From Diploscapter coronatus (lineage: Eukaryota > Nematoda > Chromadorea > Rhabditida > Rhabditidae): a stretch of 64,000 nucleotides of DNA. A program made the translations under genes and the position numbers. Each line of letters starts with the position of its first letter. The stretch's first letter is position 1. Under the pieces are notes generated by a model that worked only from the letters and a program-made list of their open reading frames with translations, had not been told where the DNA came from and did not search any database. Below, piece after piece: positions 9,661-20,842 of the stretch. The DNA is taken from the NCBI GenBank assembly GCA_964036155.1, contig OZ038422.1, positions 41,687,201-41,751,200 on the forward strand, in the 5' to 3' direction.

Positions 9661-11057
9661 TTAGCATGAGTTCTGGGTAGCAATCACATCGAATGCTTGC
9701 CAGACGGGCTTTGAGTTGATGCACAGCGTGCCTCCTCCTCTAAGATACTGAGACGTCATTCTAAAAAAAAGCTTGGTCTGTAATCACTTTTATAATTGCT
9801 ATTTCTACCGATTGACATCACCAATGCACAAATAGGGTTTTCTAGCAATTGTGGATCTTGAAAATTGAGTTTTCTGAAAATTTGCGAGAATTTTCTAACC
9901 TGGCCATTTTAGAGTGATCCTTCGTGTAGGCGAATTCCGTCGTGTTTCCCACCTTCATTGACAAGGCATCGTTTGTGACATATGTTAAGCTGCATTGAAG
10001 AGTGATCTAAGATTTACAGAAGTTGTTGTTCGAATTGAGAAATTACGCACCAATCCTCCTCTTCTCCAGCTCTCCACAGCCAGATCGGTTTGGAGCGTTG
10101 GCGCAACCAAGTTATCGTAGAGATCTTGGTCGAAGTATTTGGACTTGGCAAATGATTTGAAGATCACTTTATCCTTCGTTGTTAAATCAATGACACTACT
10201 CGGACTTGTGGAATATTCTGCGTTCATGGCCTTAAAATTGGGCATTTCAGAGAATTCTTCCAAATTTCGAATTACTTTGGCCAAGTCTGAGTTGGCGGCA
10301 GCTATTTCAGTAGGCAGGAATGATGAGTAGATGTTGGGTCGGTTGTAGTAGAGCTGAGTTCCTGCAATATATCAATAGCTTTCTAAGCGAATTTTTGACT
10401 TACCAATTTTTGCCAATTCGGGGTACATGAACGTCATGCAGAGCATGGTTTGACCGTAGTCCTGTCCGCTGACTGGATAGGCGTACTTATCTGGTGGCGG
10501 AAACTGGGGCACGCTATGGACGTACCAGAAGCCGCTGACTCGATCGAATGCTACCACTCCTAATTAACATTTTGTTTTTTTTAGATATTAGATTTTCGAG
10601 TTAGCAAACCCTTGGTATGTCCAAATTTCGTCGATTCACTTGTTTCACTACCATTTTCGGCTGTATATGGCTGAAAATTCAAACTATGCTAATTTTTAAT
10701 TCCCAAATTTTTACAGCATCATTGTACATGGCGTGAAAGACCAACGGATCAGTTCGTCGATCGTAGAACCGTTTCAGAGTGTTGGAAATCGCATGTCCAG
10801 TTTCGTTCAACAATTTCGTCGATGCAGCCCATTGTCCCGCACTTCTGGCGTCCATATAGTAAAACCCTAGACCCTGTTCCACTCCGGGTACAGAACCATC
10901 CTTGACGATCGGCATTTTGTAGATGATCCACCTGAGTTTTAGGTTTTTCCTTAAAATTTTGAAGAGACTACCAATCAACAGGCGCTCCAGTTTGATCAAC
11001 GCATGTGAAGGTTGAATGTATTCCAGAAATTAGCGACAGTAAAACTATCCCGTGCAT
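9661..11057 (-). CDS. DNase II, copy 1
   Basis: Exons on the complement: 10972-11057, 10715-10931, 10610-10670, 10404-10559, 10276-10361, 10051-10230, 9900-10006, 9809-9856 and 9661-9760; phases close to give 346 residues, close to the family size. The product starts with a signal peptide (about 19 residues, MHGIVLLSLISG...). It carries DWWIIYKMP, the first HxK motif GHTKG, the HSVPQFPPP block, YGQTMLCMTF and the second HxK motif DHSKMA. DNase II is an acid endonuclease of lysos­omes or secretions that digests DNA from dead cells and food, using the two HxK histidines in a phospholipase-D-like fold. The start is 6 bases after TTTTAG, a likely trans-splice acceptor. The 45-base intron at 10231-10275 has no stop and a length divisible by three, so its retention would give a 361-residue form. 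Confidence 0.93.
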
Positions 11058-11628
11058 TCTGACCTAAAATAAGAGGATGTAGATGAACGAATATATGAAT
11101 ATTCTCGAATGAAAGTAACATATACGCTCAACATCGAGCAATATGACACGTTCAATTAACCGATGGTGATGGAAAGTAGCACGGACTTTTTGAACATGGT
11201 AAAATTCGTATCAAATTTAGTACGTGATTTTTGACTAGCAGGAAAACTGCGGATTGTCGAAAGTTCATGAAGGTTTTATATTGTTCCCGTGTCCGTTCTT
11301 TTTCTTATATTCTGTGCTAGGGCTAATTGTTCACCTGGCAATGAGACCTTATTGGGGTTGAGATTTCGTGATTTAATGTCGAAAAGCTTCCGGGTCGGTC
11401 CTCGAATTGGCAACAAACATCAGGTTTTATGCAGAAAAACGTCGGAATTCGTTTAATGAATTATGATGTACTATTTTTTTTGCGTAGCTAGACTAGTTAT
11501 TTGCAATAAAAGTATGTGTTTTTTCCTAGCCTTATCATTCCCATCGAGTGGGGTTGGCTACAAAAAAAAAATATTTATTCTACCATCTAATTTCAACAAT
11601 TTGTGTTATCATTCGAGATTTCGTATAT
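11058..11628. other. Spacer between DNase II copies 1 and 2
   Basis: This holds the promoter side of copy 1 and the 3' side of copy 2. No gene seen. A 40-base fragment of the SINE-like tail lies at 11521-11560. Confidence 0.5.
11521..11560 (-). mobile_element. Fragment of SINE-like 3' end
   Basis: TTTTCCTAGCCTTATCATTC and the following CGAGTGGGGTTGG match the terminal bases of the element at 2496-2773 with a few substitutions and a small deletion. A poly-A run follows at 11561. Only the tail is present, as expected of 5'-truncated retroposons, although the A-run lies on the internal side. Confidence 0.45.
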
Positions 11629-13450
11629 TCAGCATGAATTCTGAGTCGCGATCACATTGAAAGCGCCCCAGAGCGAAGACGAGTTGGTGCACAAAGTGCC
11701 TCCTCCTCGGACGTATTGAGAGGTCATTCGGTTGATGTCTCCAATGCAGACGTAGGGCTTGCTCGAATCGGTTGATCTGGCCATTTTCGAATGATCCTTC
11801 GTGTAGGCAAACTCGGGCGTGTTTCCAACCTAGAAATTTGTGTAGTTCAAAAAGATTGAAATCAATCATACATGAATACTCAAAGCATCATTCGCATGAT
11901 AGGTCAAGCTACATTGAAGGGAGATCTAAAATTCGAATAATTATTGAATTTGAAAATATTCATCCATACCAAACCACCCCTTCTCCAACTCTCGACCGTC
12001 AGATCAGTTTTCAGGGTTGGAGCAACCAGACTATCGTAGAGGTCTAAAATCAATCATTTTTATTCTAATTTGGCCACATCTTCATACCGGCATTGAAATA
12101 CTTGGACTTCGCGAATGACGTGAAGGTGACTCCTCCTTTAGTAGTCAGGCTGAAGATACTGCTGGCATTCTTGGAATATTGAGCGGCCAGAGCCTAAATT
12201 ATAGCATTTTTATTTGTAGTATTTTGAACTTTAATCTGTTCGAGCTGATGCAAAATGCATTTCTCTTCGACCTACATTGACCAAATCCGGATTAGCGGCG
12301 CTCATCGTTGTCGGTAGGAACGATGAGTAGATGTTCGGTCTATTGTAGAACAGCTGCGTTCCTGCAGATAAACGTTCACTGAAATCTCCAAATTTGTCTG
12401 CTAGATCTCACCGATCTTCGACAACTCCGCGTATTTGAACGTCATGCAGAGCATGGTTTGTCCGTAGTCCATGCCGCTTTCCGGGTAAGAATAGTGATCT
12501 GGTGGCGGGAACTTCGGAACGGAGTGGACCAGCCAGATTCCGGCGGTTCCATCGAAGAAGACTACTCCTGAAAATACATATACTATTGGCTGGGAGAGAA
12601 CGCGTCGATATTCAACAAATTGCGCTATTCATCTTGTTTCTCCTACGTGACTCGCTATTTCGCTCCTCTCAAATTCAATTTATAACTCCGGAACGCTAAT
12701 ATATTGACTTTCTCTCCAATCAACGATATAATAAAAATTGATGAACACTCTTGCAAACCTTTGGTATGCCCATATTTTGTGGACTCACTAGCGTCACCTC
12801 CGTCATCTGTATCGCTGTCTCCGTCGTATGGCTGAAAATATGAATATTCATATTTCCGCGCCCAATGAAATTACCTCATCGTTATACATAACGTGGAAGA
12901 CGGTGGAATCATTTTGCTTGGTGTAGAATTGTTGCAGGGTATACGCTATGGCCTAAAACTATTCAGTTACTTTCATCAAGCATATAAAAATTGACTTGTT
13001 TGGTGTCATTCAACGTTTTCGTGGAGGGCACGAAAGCTCCTGGAGATTTGGCGTCCAGATAGTAGAAGCCAACTCCATCCTGAACTCCATTAATCGAGGC
13101 GTCGCCAGGAACGATTGGCATTTTGTAGACGGCGAACCTAAAGGAATCACTTATTGTCAATGACCGATTACTTGAACGTGATGGAATTAGCGAGTTGTTT
13201 GCAGCACAAACTTTACTCTATTACACCATTTTCAAGGAATAATTCAAATGACTTTGTAAATACACAATGCACACTTTTCGCGTTCGTATCTATGCACCAT
13301 TTATTCCCTCTCAAACCATCAGCCATTAACAATATAGCTTGTTTTGAGGAATAACACTTGCCAATCCACATTGTTTCCTGCTTGATTCTTACAGGAAAAT
13401 GTCGCAAGGACCGCTGCTGGAATGAGGCTCAGAAGAATTGCCCCGTTCAT
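11629..13450 (-). CDS. DNase II, copy 2
   Basis: Exons on the complement: 13362-13450, 12996-13137, 12875-12952, 12759-12831, 12412-12567, 12276-12361, 12088-12193, 11970-12043, 11872-11925 and 11629-11829; phases close to give 352 residues. There is a signal peptide (AILLSLIPAAVLATFSC). DWFAVYKMP, GHTKG, HSVPKFPPP, YGQTMLCMTF and DHSKMA are all present, so both catalytic HxK motifs are intact. An acidic insert, DGDSDTDDGGD, lies just before the first HxK motif. Intron 1 uses a GC donor (GATTG then GCAAGT). Intron 4 contains MITE copy 2. The ATG follows TTATTTCAG by eight bases. Role as for copy 1: acidic endonuclease in the endolysosomal or secretory route. Its intron count is the highest of the three copies. 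Confidence 0.93.
12586..12722 (+). mobile_element. MITE family M1, copy 2
   Basis: Ends TTGGCTGGGAGAGAAC and TTCTCTCCAATCAA bound an interior homologous to copies 1 and 3 (TGCGCTATTCATC, TTTCTCCTACGTGACTC, CAAATTCAATTTATAA). It lies wholly within intron 4 of DNase II copy 2. Confidence 0.85.
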
Positions 13451-13784
13451 AATCTACTCTGAAATAAACGAATGATATAAAACGCGCAAAATTCACCGGG
13501 TTCATGGAGGCTCTATCTTTCCCGTTTTATATATCCGATCAATTGGTTGCACACCTGTGGTTCGTCTTTATCCGGTCATCTCCTTTTCGAGAGGTTCAAA
13601 AAACTTTCTGATTTTGCAGAATTGACGTCAAAGATCTTGGATATGCGGTTGAAAAGTTCGACGCCTATTTGATTTTGCTGATGTGTGTTGCAAGTTTCAT
13701 GAACATCCGTTCAAACCTATTCAAGGTTCACTATTCGAGACCACTATGATTCATACAATTTATTCACATATATAAATTAGTTAT
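13451..13784. promoter_or_regulatory. Spacer and probable promoter of DNase II copy 2
   Basis: A perfect CRE-type octamer TGACGTCA at 13623-13630 lies 173 bases upstream of the copy 2 ATG. It could bind ATF/CREB bZIP factors. The other copies show no such octamer at that position. There is no other gene in the spacer. Confidence 0.4.
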
Positions 13785-15461
13785 TCAACTACAAGTATTC
13801 TCGGTCATGATCACATTGAAGGCCTGCCAGAGGAAGTTCGAATTCGTGCACAGAGTTCCACCTCCTCGGACGTATTGAGAGGTCATTCGGTTGATATCTC
13901 CTATACACAAGAAAGGCTTCGTAATGTCAGTCGATCTAGCCATCTTTGAATGATCCTTCGTGTAGCTGAATTCTTGGGTTGATCCGACCTAAATCATACC
14001 ATTTTTAATTAAACGCAACTATTCAAACCTTAATGGACAGAGCATCATTCGCATGGTAAGTCTCATTGCAAGCTAGAGGAATAGCGCTCCCTCTTCTCCA
14101 TGACTCAACCAGCATATCGGCCTTCAGAGTTGGTGCCACTATACCATCATACAAATCCGCATTGAAGTCCTTGGACTTGGCAAATGACTTGAAAACCGTC
14201 CCCGCCGACGTCGTCAAATCAATGATGCTTGATGATGGTTGACCAGTTGCGTATTGTCCGGCGATAGCCTAAATCATTAACATTCGCTGAGCAGACGTTC
14301 TCAAAACTCGACCTGCAAAAACCCGCAGAAAAAATAACGTATCATATCGAAAGAGAAAAAGACTAGTCTTACTTATCTCTGTTAAAAAAATGCACACTAT
14401 TTTTCTGCGGGTCGAGTTTTGAGAACGTCTGTTTCTGAAATCCCCCAATATTGGTATATACCTTTGCCAAATCGGGATTTTCGCTGGCCATATCAGTGGG
14501 CAGGAATGACGAATAGATGTTGGGTCTGTTGAAATAAAGTTGGGTTCCGATTTTGTTGAGCTCCGAGTATTTGAAGGTCATGCAGAGCATCGTCTGGCCG
14601 TAGTCGTGACCGCTCGCCGGATACGCGTAGCCGTCGGGAGGCGGGAACTTCGGCACCGAATGAACTAGCCAGATGCCGGAGGTTTTGTCGAAGAAAAGGG
14701 TGCCTATTTTTAAATATCAGATTATTGGCAATTAATACAAGTAGCATAAAAATTGATCAAGAAATATCATCATATTAATTTTCTGAGCTTAAAGGTTTGA
14801 TATTCAGCATTCTATTACTAAGTCCCTACTTTCTATAGCTTATAGGTAAGCTATTACTTTCCAAATCGGCCCAAAATATGCACATTCGTTAGGTTTTTGT
14901 GGTATTACTTTTATTAATTGCCTACATTATTTGTTGAAATATTTATTACCTTTCGTATGTCCGAAGTCAGTTTCGCTCGGCCGAAACTTGGGATTGATTC
15001 GGTTCGAGAAGAGTTCGTAGAAGAGATTGTTGGTATCACCCGACACCGATACAGTTCCATATGGCTCATCATTATACATCGCATGGAAAATGGTCGTGTC
15101 CGATTGTTTGTCATAATATTGTTGGAGTGTATATGCAATCGCCTAAAATGCAAATTATTTCTTGCAATCTTCATCTAAAAATGCCCGTACTTGATCTTTA
15201 TCAACAAGCGTTTTTGCCGATGGTTGGAGAGAGTCTTTCTTATTAACGTCCAGATAATACCATCCTATGCCATCAGCAACACCAGGAATTGAGTTATCCT
15301 TGACTATTGGCATTTTGTAGACGGCAAACCTATATAATTTCCAAAATATTTTCATTTAAGCAAAAAAATTCGAACCAGTCTACTGGATTGCCTGACTGGT
15401 CTATACAAGAAAACGCCCAGAGACATGCTGGTAGGAGAGATAGTGTAATTAGCCCGCGCAT
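13785..15461 (-). CDS. DNase II, copy 3
   Basis: Exons on the complement: 15376-15461, 15191-15329, 14950-15142, 14462-14703, 14029-14268 and 13785-13988; phases close to give 367 residues. The N-terminal signal peptide is MRGLITLSLLPACLWAFSC. DWFAVYKMP, GHTKG, HSVPKFPPP, YGQTMLCMTF and DHSKMA are present, so the enzyme should be active. Compared with copies 1 and 2, several introns are missing (six exons instead of nine or ten), and a loop of about 30 residues (GDTNNLFYELF...) precedes the first HxK motif. The ATG follows TTTCAG by five bases. The intron at 14269-14461 carries a hairpin element. It is the most upstream unit in the direction of transcription. Confidence 0.93.
14292..14431. 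mobile_element. Hairpin MITE in intron of DNase II copy 3
   Basis: The left arm CAGACGTTCTCAAAACTCGA and on is the complement of the right arm ending at 14431. The match runs for over 30 bases and is broken only by 8 extra bases TGCAAAAA in the left arm. The spacer is AT-rich. Flanking target duplications are not clear. Confidence 0.75.
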
Positions 15462-15980
15462 GATGTCTGAAATTTCAAAAATACGAGAAAATCGATAAAA
15501 ATGTCCGAGAAAGCAAAATAAATATATAACCTAGTCTAAAGAGTAATTGCTCGAGAATTATTTAATAATTACTCCTCAAATTGTTATCACTACTTCGACA
15601 TTATTTTAATGATCTCATGAAGAGCTGCTTAACTCAAGCGTCATGATAAGTCTTTATAGCGTCAAAGAAAAGCTGGAAAAATTCTAAACTTTCATGGACA
15701 CGCGACGCATGTGGTAAGAATGTGTGCAAAGAAAAAATTAACATACATTTGCAAAATGTGACTCGACTATAGCAGGAATAACTTTATCTTTAACACAAAC
15801 CAATCTTAGATCTGTCAACTTATTGCTCATTCCATTGGTCATAAATCATATGGCTCTGACATAACGCAAAACATATGCACTCAGACCCAAGGAGCACTTT
15901 CGTCAAACGAAAATAAACTATAGGGGCTAGGCCGCAAGAGCCTTCTGACGATCGTACTCCTTAGATTTGTTTATACTCAA
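15462..15980. other. Upstream region of DNase II copy 3
   Basis: AT-rich sequence with no gene seen. It should contain the promoter of copy 3. It ends where homology to F-box gene B begins. Confidence 0.5.
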
Positions 15981-16650
15981 CTTTAAAATGGTCTTACTTG
16001 AGGAGTGCATCAAGATAAATTGGAAATTCGAACTTGCTGAAGCTCAACGTGAAAATTCACGACATCTTGATTTAGCAACATGTGTCAGAGATGACATAGT
16101 TTTCCAAAATGGAGATTTCAAGATTATTTTTCTGATAATAATAAGAGAAAGTAAATCGAATTATTACAGAGATGGTGCTCCGCCGAATCCTCACACCGTA
16201 CTTACCTCCAGATTGATACCGAAAGATATAGCTACATGGAATGTGATGAAGTGATTCTCGAGGATGTCAGCTACAAGAAATTTTTCGCGCTGTCGGCATT
16301 CGATTACAAATTGGTGTAAGTTTTAGAAAATCGAATGACTTTTGTGAATTTTTTAAAACTTTTAGGGATCTCGAACAAATGCTGAACCACGCACTCATTC
16401 ATAAGGCGTTCATGGTCTTTCCAAACGACAAAACCTCCACAAGAAGAGGACTTCTGCTTATCACTCCAGACTATATCATTTTCGCCACGCTACGGATCGC
16501 GGAAAGCGAAGAGTATTTCCAGAAAGATTTGGATAAATTTTTGCGGAGTAAGAATAAAATGACCCACTGATGGTTTTTTTTTTTTAAATTGTTTTGTTTA
16601 GATTTTAATGTTATATATGATTTTTGTAAATAAATAAATTAAAATAGACA
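15981..16650 (+). pseudogene. Truncated duplicate of F-box gene B, 3' part
   Basis: From 16009 to 16650 the sequence is almost identical to 7928-8567 of gene B, including the last intron and the 3' flank. The last two exons, 16170-16315 and 16366-16570, remain open and in phase. Upstream, 15981-16008 matches the end of intron 4 and start of exon 5 of gene B, then jumps directly into the intron after exon 6. So exon 5, intron 5 and exon 6 were deleted, at a short shared sequence (ATCAAG versus ATTAAG). There is no F-box, no start exon and no donor for the first intron. It is a recent, dead segmental copy on the far side of the DNase II array. Confidence 0.88.
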
Positions 16651-19600
16651 AATTTTAAAGGAAATCTAAAATTAGGTCATAAAATTAGGAAGTAATTTTG
16701 GATTAAAAACTAAAAATCTAGTACCCGAAGGGATATGAATATCCCTGTTCATGATATCAAATTACCTATGTTACTCAGCCTTTCAAGCATTCCACAACTT
16801 ACTTACTCAACTTTATTAGTGTTGAGATTTCGTTTCACTATTTTTTAAACAAGAATTTCCAAATTTCTAATTCACAGATTCAAAGGTAGATTTTCAGCTT
16901 CTAACATAGAAATTCGATTATTTCTAAACAAGAACTTTTCCGTCAATTTATCCTATCTATTAATAGACATTTTAATTTTTCTTTGGAAATTTCAAATTTA
17001 AAAAGTCGATTTTGGAATCCTAAGAAACCGAGCAAATCGTCGTTTTTCGGCTAGCAACGAGCACCACAACTTTACGTCTTTTTCCGGTGTTAGTTTTGTC
17101 TGTTTTCCTAAAGCATTTGCTCAGGAAAACACACATCCTTGTCATTCGGAGTTCCATTTTTCCATTCAATTTTATTTTCGGTTTCATCGCACTCGCTTCT
17201 CTGACTGATAAAATCTTATATGCTATTCAGGTATTTCTGATTATCACTTTTGGAATCTTTAATGTTTGTCGACTTTTATTCTTAGTAAGATTATTTGTTA
17301 CGCCAACAATATACTAATTTCCAACAATTAGTTTTTCTTATTATTTTTGCATTTTTCTTTGATAAGATCTGACGTTTTCCAAACTCCTTCGATTTTCACA
17401 TTAATTTTATGACTATTCTCAAATAACAACTCCTTTCATCACCTCATTATATCTTTTTTCTTTTGCAAAATATTTTAGTCATAGAATGCTTTAGTCATTA
17501 AAAGTACAGATTGATCATATAATTTTCGTCAGACCCTCTAATTGGTAAGCTTTTGACTCATTTTCTTCGAATCAGATTTTTTGGAGAATATTTATAAAAA
17601 TCGTTGGTGATATTAAATTTTCAGCGATCATCAAAAGCATAATATTCTGCTATTGTGAATATTATTATTGAATGATAAGAACGTTTATATTGTTATTGGC
17701 GGCTAATATTTGATTCTGGTCTGCATTTTCCCTCAGGCGAACGATTATTATCATTGAGGGAGCATCGAACAGCAAATAAAACTATCAAATTATGGTTTGT
17801 TGGTGAGTTGAAATTATGCTTATATCATTTCCTATTCTTCGTTATGATCCATCCATATTTTATCGTCTAAATTCTCAAAACATCAAAAATGCATTGAAGA
17901 AAACGAACATCTGTTTTAGGATGTTTAGGAATAAGAGAATAAGATCTTCAAAGAAAATTGTTTGAAACAATGAAAACATTTGATCATTAATTTTCACTAG
18001 CCACCTGCTTCATTCAAATATCGCAATTCGCTGATTCACTTGAAAAGAAACTGCCTCGTTAGACTATTTGAGTAAAATAAAATGGCGCCAAAAGTAGAGT
18101 TTGAATTCGTAATGTGAGATAGCGGGAGAGAATAAGAACGACAATGTTAGGGAATGAGAGGGTCTAAAGAGCCACACAGAGACACTTCTGGTCAATTCGT
18201 TAGCGTTTCCTCTGGCCAAATCACGTCTTTGTACTTCCCAATTCAGACAATAGTATGGAAACCTGAGAGATTAGAGAGAGTTAGAGAAATAGTATGAGAA
18301 AGCTGGTAAGAAAGATAGAGAAAGGAGAAATAGTTTGGATGTTGAAGAGAGCAGAGATTAGCGAGAAAAGGAAGAGACGGTCTAACAGATAAATGTGCTC
18401 GGCTCTTGCAGGAAAAGCAAATATTTGAAATTTTCTGATTCTTTTTATTTCTTTCTCTCTCTATCTTTCTCTCTATATTTCATTCTGTCTGTCTCCAAGC
18501 GCCCTCCGGCCAGATAGATCAACAGGCTTGTTGTGATTATCATTTCCTGATTGGGCAAAAATAGACGAATCGAGCTTTTCTTTATTTTCGAAATTCGGGA
18601 TTTTTTTAGTCTTGCCTCAGCTGCTAGCCTATTATTGCTTTGAAATCTCGTTTTGATCTATGAATTTTCGAAACATATTCCATTTAAAGCCCTATTAAGG
18701 ATGATAACTGTCTTCATTGTGTAAATTTTATCGGATGTTTTAATAAACATATGCTTAGTCGAACACTCTGATATTATTAAAAGATTTTTCACTTTATATC
18801 CTCAAAATTGTGGAACATTCATTTTCATCTAATAATTGAACTCCGTTGGCTATGTCCTTTCTGACCTTGCGCACAGCCGTCTGTCCACTTGAAAATGTAT
18901 TTCTCCTATTTATTGTGCAAATCTCGTATTCTCTTCAAAATACACACAGTTTTTCTAAATTTTGTCCTGGTTCTCATGCCATTTGCGCTCACTTCCGTTC
19001 AAAGCTGTTCAAAAGATTATTCATTCTTTTCATTCTTCAAAAATGCTAAAACTTTGAGAGCCCTTTGGATAAAACTTTGATAAATCGTAAACATCCCACT
19101 AGAATTTAGTCTAGAAGCTTTTCTTCATATAAAATCCTTAAATCTGAAAAAGAAATATTTCAGGTTTGTGGATATTTTTTTCATGAAGATCAGCTTCTAT
19201 TTGACCTGTATTCCAAACTTATCCATTTTCTTCCCACTTCTCCAACTTCGTAATTTCTCCCATAAAAATTGATCGGATATTCGCTCCAATTTTGCCATTG
19301 CCTTTAGTGCGTTTTTTTTATGAAGTTTCGAATCACCAGCTTAGATAATAGCACTTGAGGCCCCAGCTTAAATAATTCTACATTAAGAGATATCCCCCGA
19401 AATCCCTCTTAGGATATCTTCCAGCTTTTTCTTAGAAGCGAATCTTCACAGTCGTTTTTTCCCCATGTGGTCATTTAGATGGCGCGTACGGCGTTTTTCT
19501 ACTTCCCCAAGCCTTGTTATGGGCAGGAAGATGCCTCCTAATCTAGAATAGGGCATTTTTATCCTAGGTTGTCGTTTTTTCCTCCTAGAATAGCGTTTTT

Positions 19601-20568
19601 CTCCCCCCACTTCCTATCCTAAACGCGTTCTTCCCACTTATCTTACACACCTATCCACACTAAATCATGTGCGGCTTTTCAACGGATAAGCCAGTTTGTA
19701 TGTGTGTGACATTTTGAGTGAAGGGTATTCTTCTTTGCAGGAAAAATGATTACATTATGGTTTTACCATCTTTAATCTTGAAGAATAATACTTCCATTAT
19801 CAATATGTTTCTGATTTTTGGCAACCTGCCTTTTGCTGCCAAAAGTTGTTATAATTTTCACATTTTTTTTCCATTTTTTAAGTTCGATAATTTTTCATCC
19901 TGAATCCTAGCTAATTCGCAGTTATTCAAGGCAGAATTCATTCTTTCACTCACTTTTTTTCGAAATATTTCAGACAGCGTTGAAATTCTATCTTTCAATG
20001 CTGAAGAGATACCCTCTAGATTTGACTTTCGAACTGGTTTGCGCGGATCCTAAATAAAATTGCAAATTACAAGTGGTTATGTAATGTCCTCAAAGGAAAA
20101 GTCTAGAAAAATGGCATCTGACTTTACTTTTTCTCTGAGACAGTTTCATCTTCATTTCTCGTCTTACGTTTAGGGATAGAGGTCGAAAAATGGTTGAGAT
20201 AATTTATGCTCTGGTTTTTTAACCATGCTAAAAGTCTCATTTCTAAATGGCACATACCAGCTTGAAAGTTAAGAAAAATCAAGTATCCCTTTTTTCTTTG
20301 AAACATTCCTTTTGACTTGTTTTGATACTTTGTAACTCATCCGCGCGCTAATCGAATTACACTGGAAGAAAGATGAATTGAAATACCTCAAGCCGTCTCT
20401 AATTATCGGCTTCTTTCTTGCTTGTTTTTATTGTTTTGCAGAAGATAGCAGATTCTAGATTTGAACCGAGTATGTCTCAGAGTTGTTAGCATGCTTGAGA
20501 TTATCTATTTCCCATTATTGAATCATGACACCTTGCCTATTATCCAAAAATCAAAATATCGGAAATGA

Positions 20569-20842
20569 ATGATTCACTTTCTATGGTACACTTCTTGTCC
20601 ATCCTTGTTTCAGGCGCCTCCTTTCCAACTCTTTTTCTGTAAGCCGCTGCCGCTATTCCTGGCTCATATTTTCTTCGTTAACTCCGAAAATCCAAAACAT
20701 AGTTACTGATAAATTTGTCTGCTTAAAACGATCAAAAACAGGCTGGTGAGGTGATTCACTTTCAACTTTAGGACACAGTGCTTGTTCCATCCTTTTCTTC
20801 AGCTCTTTCTGTAAGCCACTGCTGCTATTCCTGGCTCATCCC
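20569..20842. repeat. Diverged direct duplication
   Basis: Segments at about 20569-20665 and 20750-20842 share TGATTCACTTTC, then TCCATCCTT, then TTCTGTAAGCC, then GCTATTCCTGGCTCAT, in the same order and spacing with scattered differences. No open frame crosses both copies. Confidence 0.6.

Noticed and set aside
17087..17317. 76-codon hydrophobic frame
   Set aside because: Hydrophobicity comes from T-rich composition; no start or splice context and no family match.
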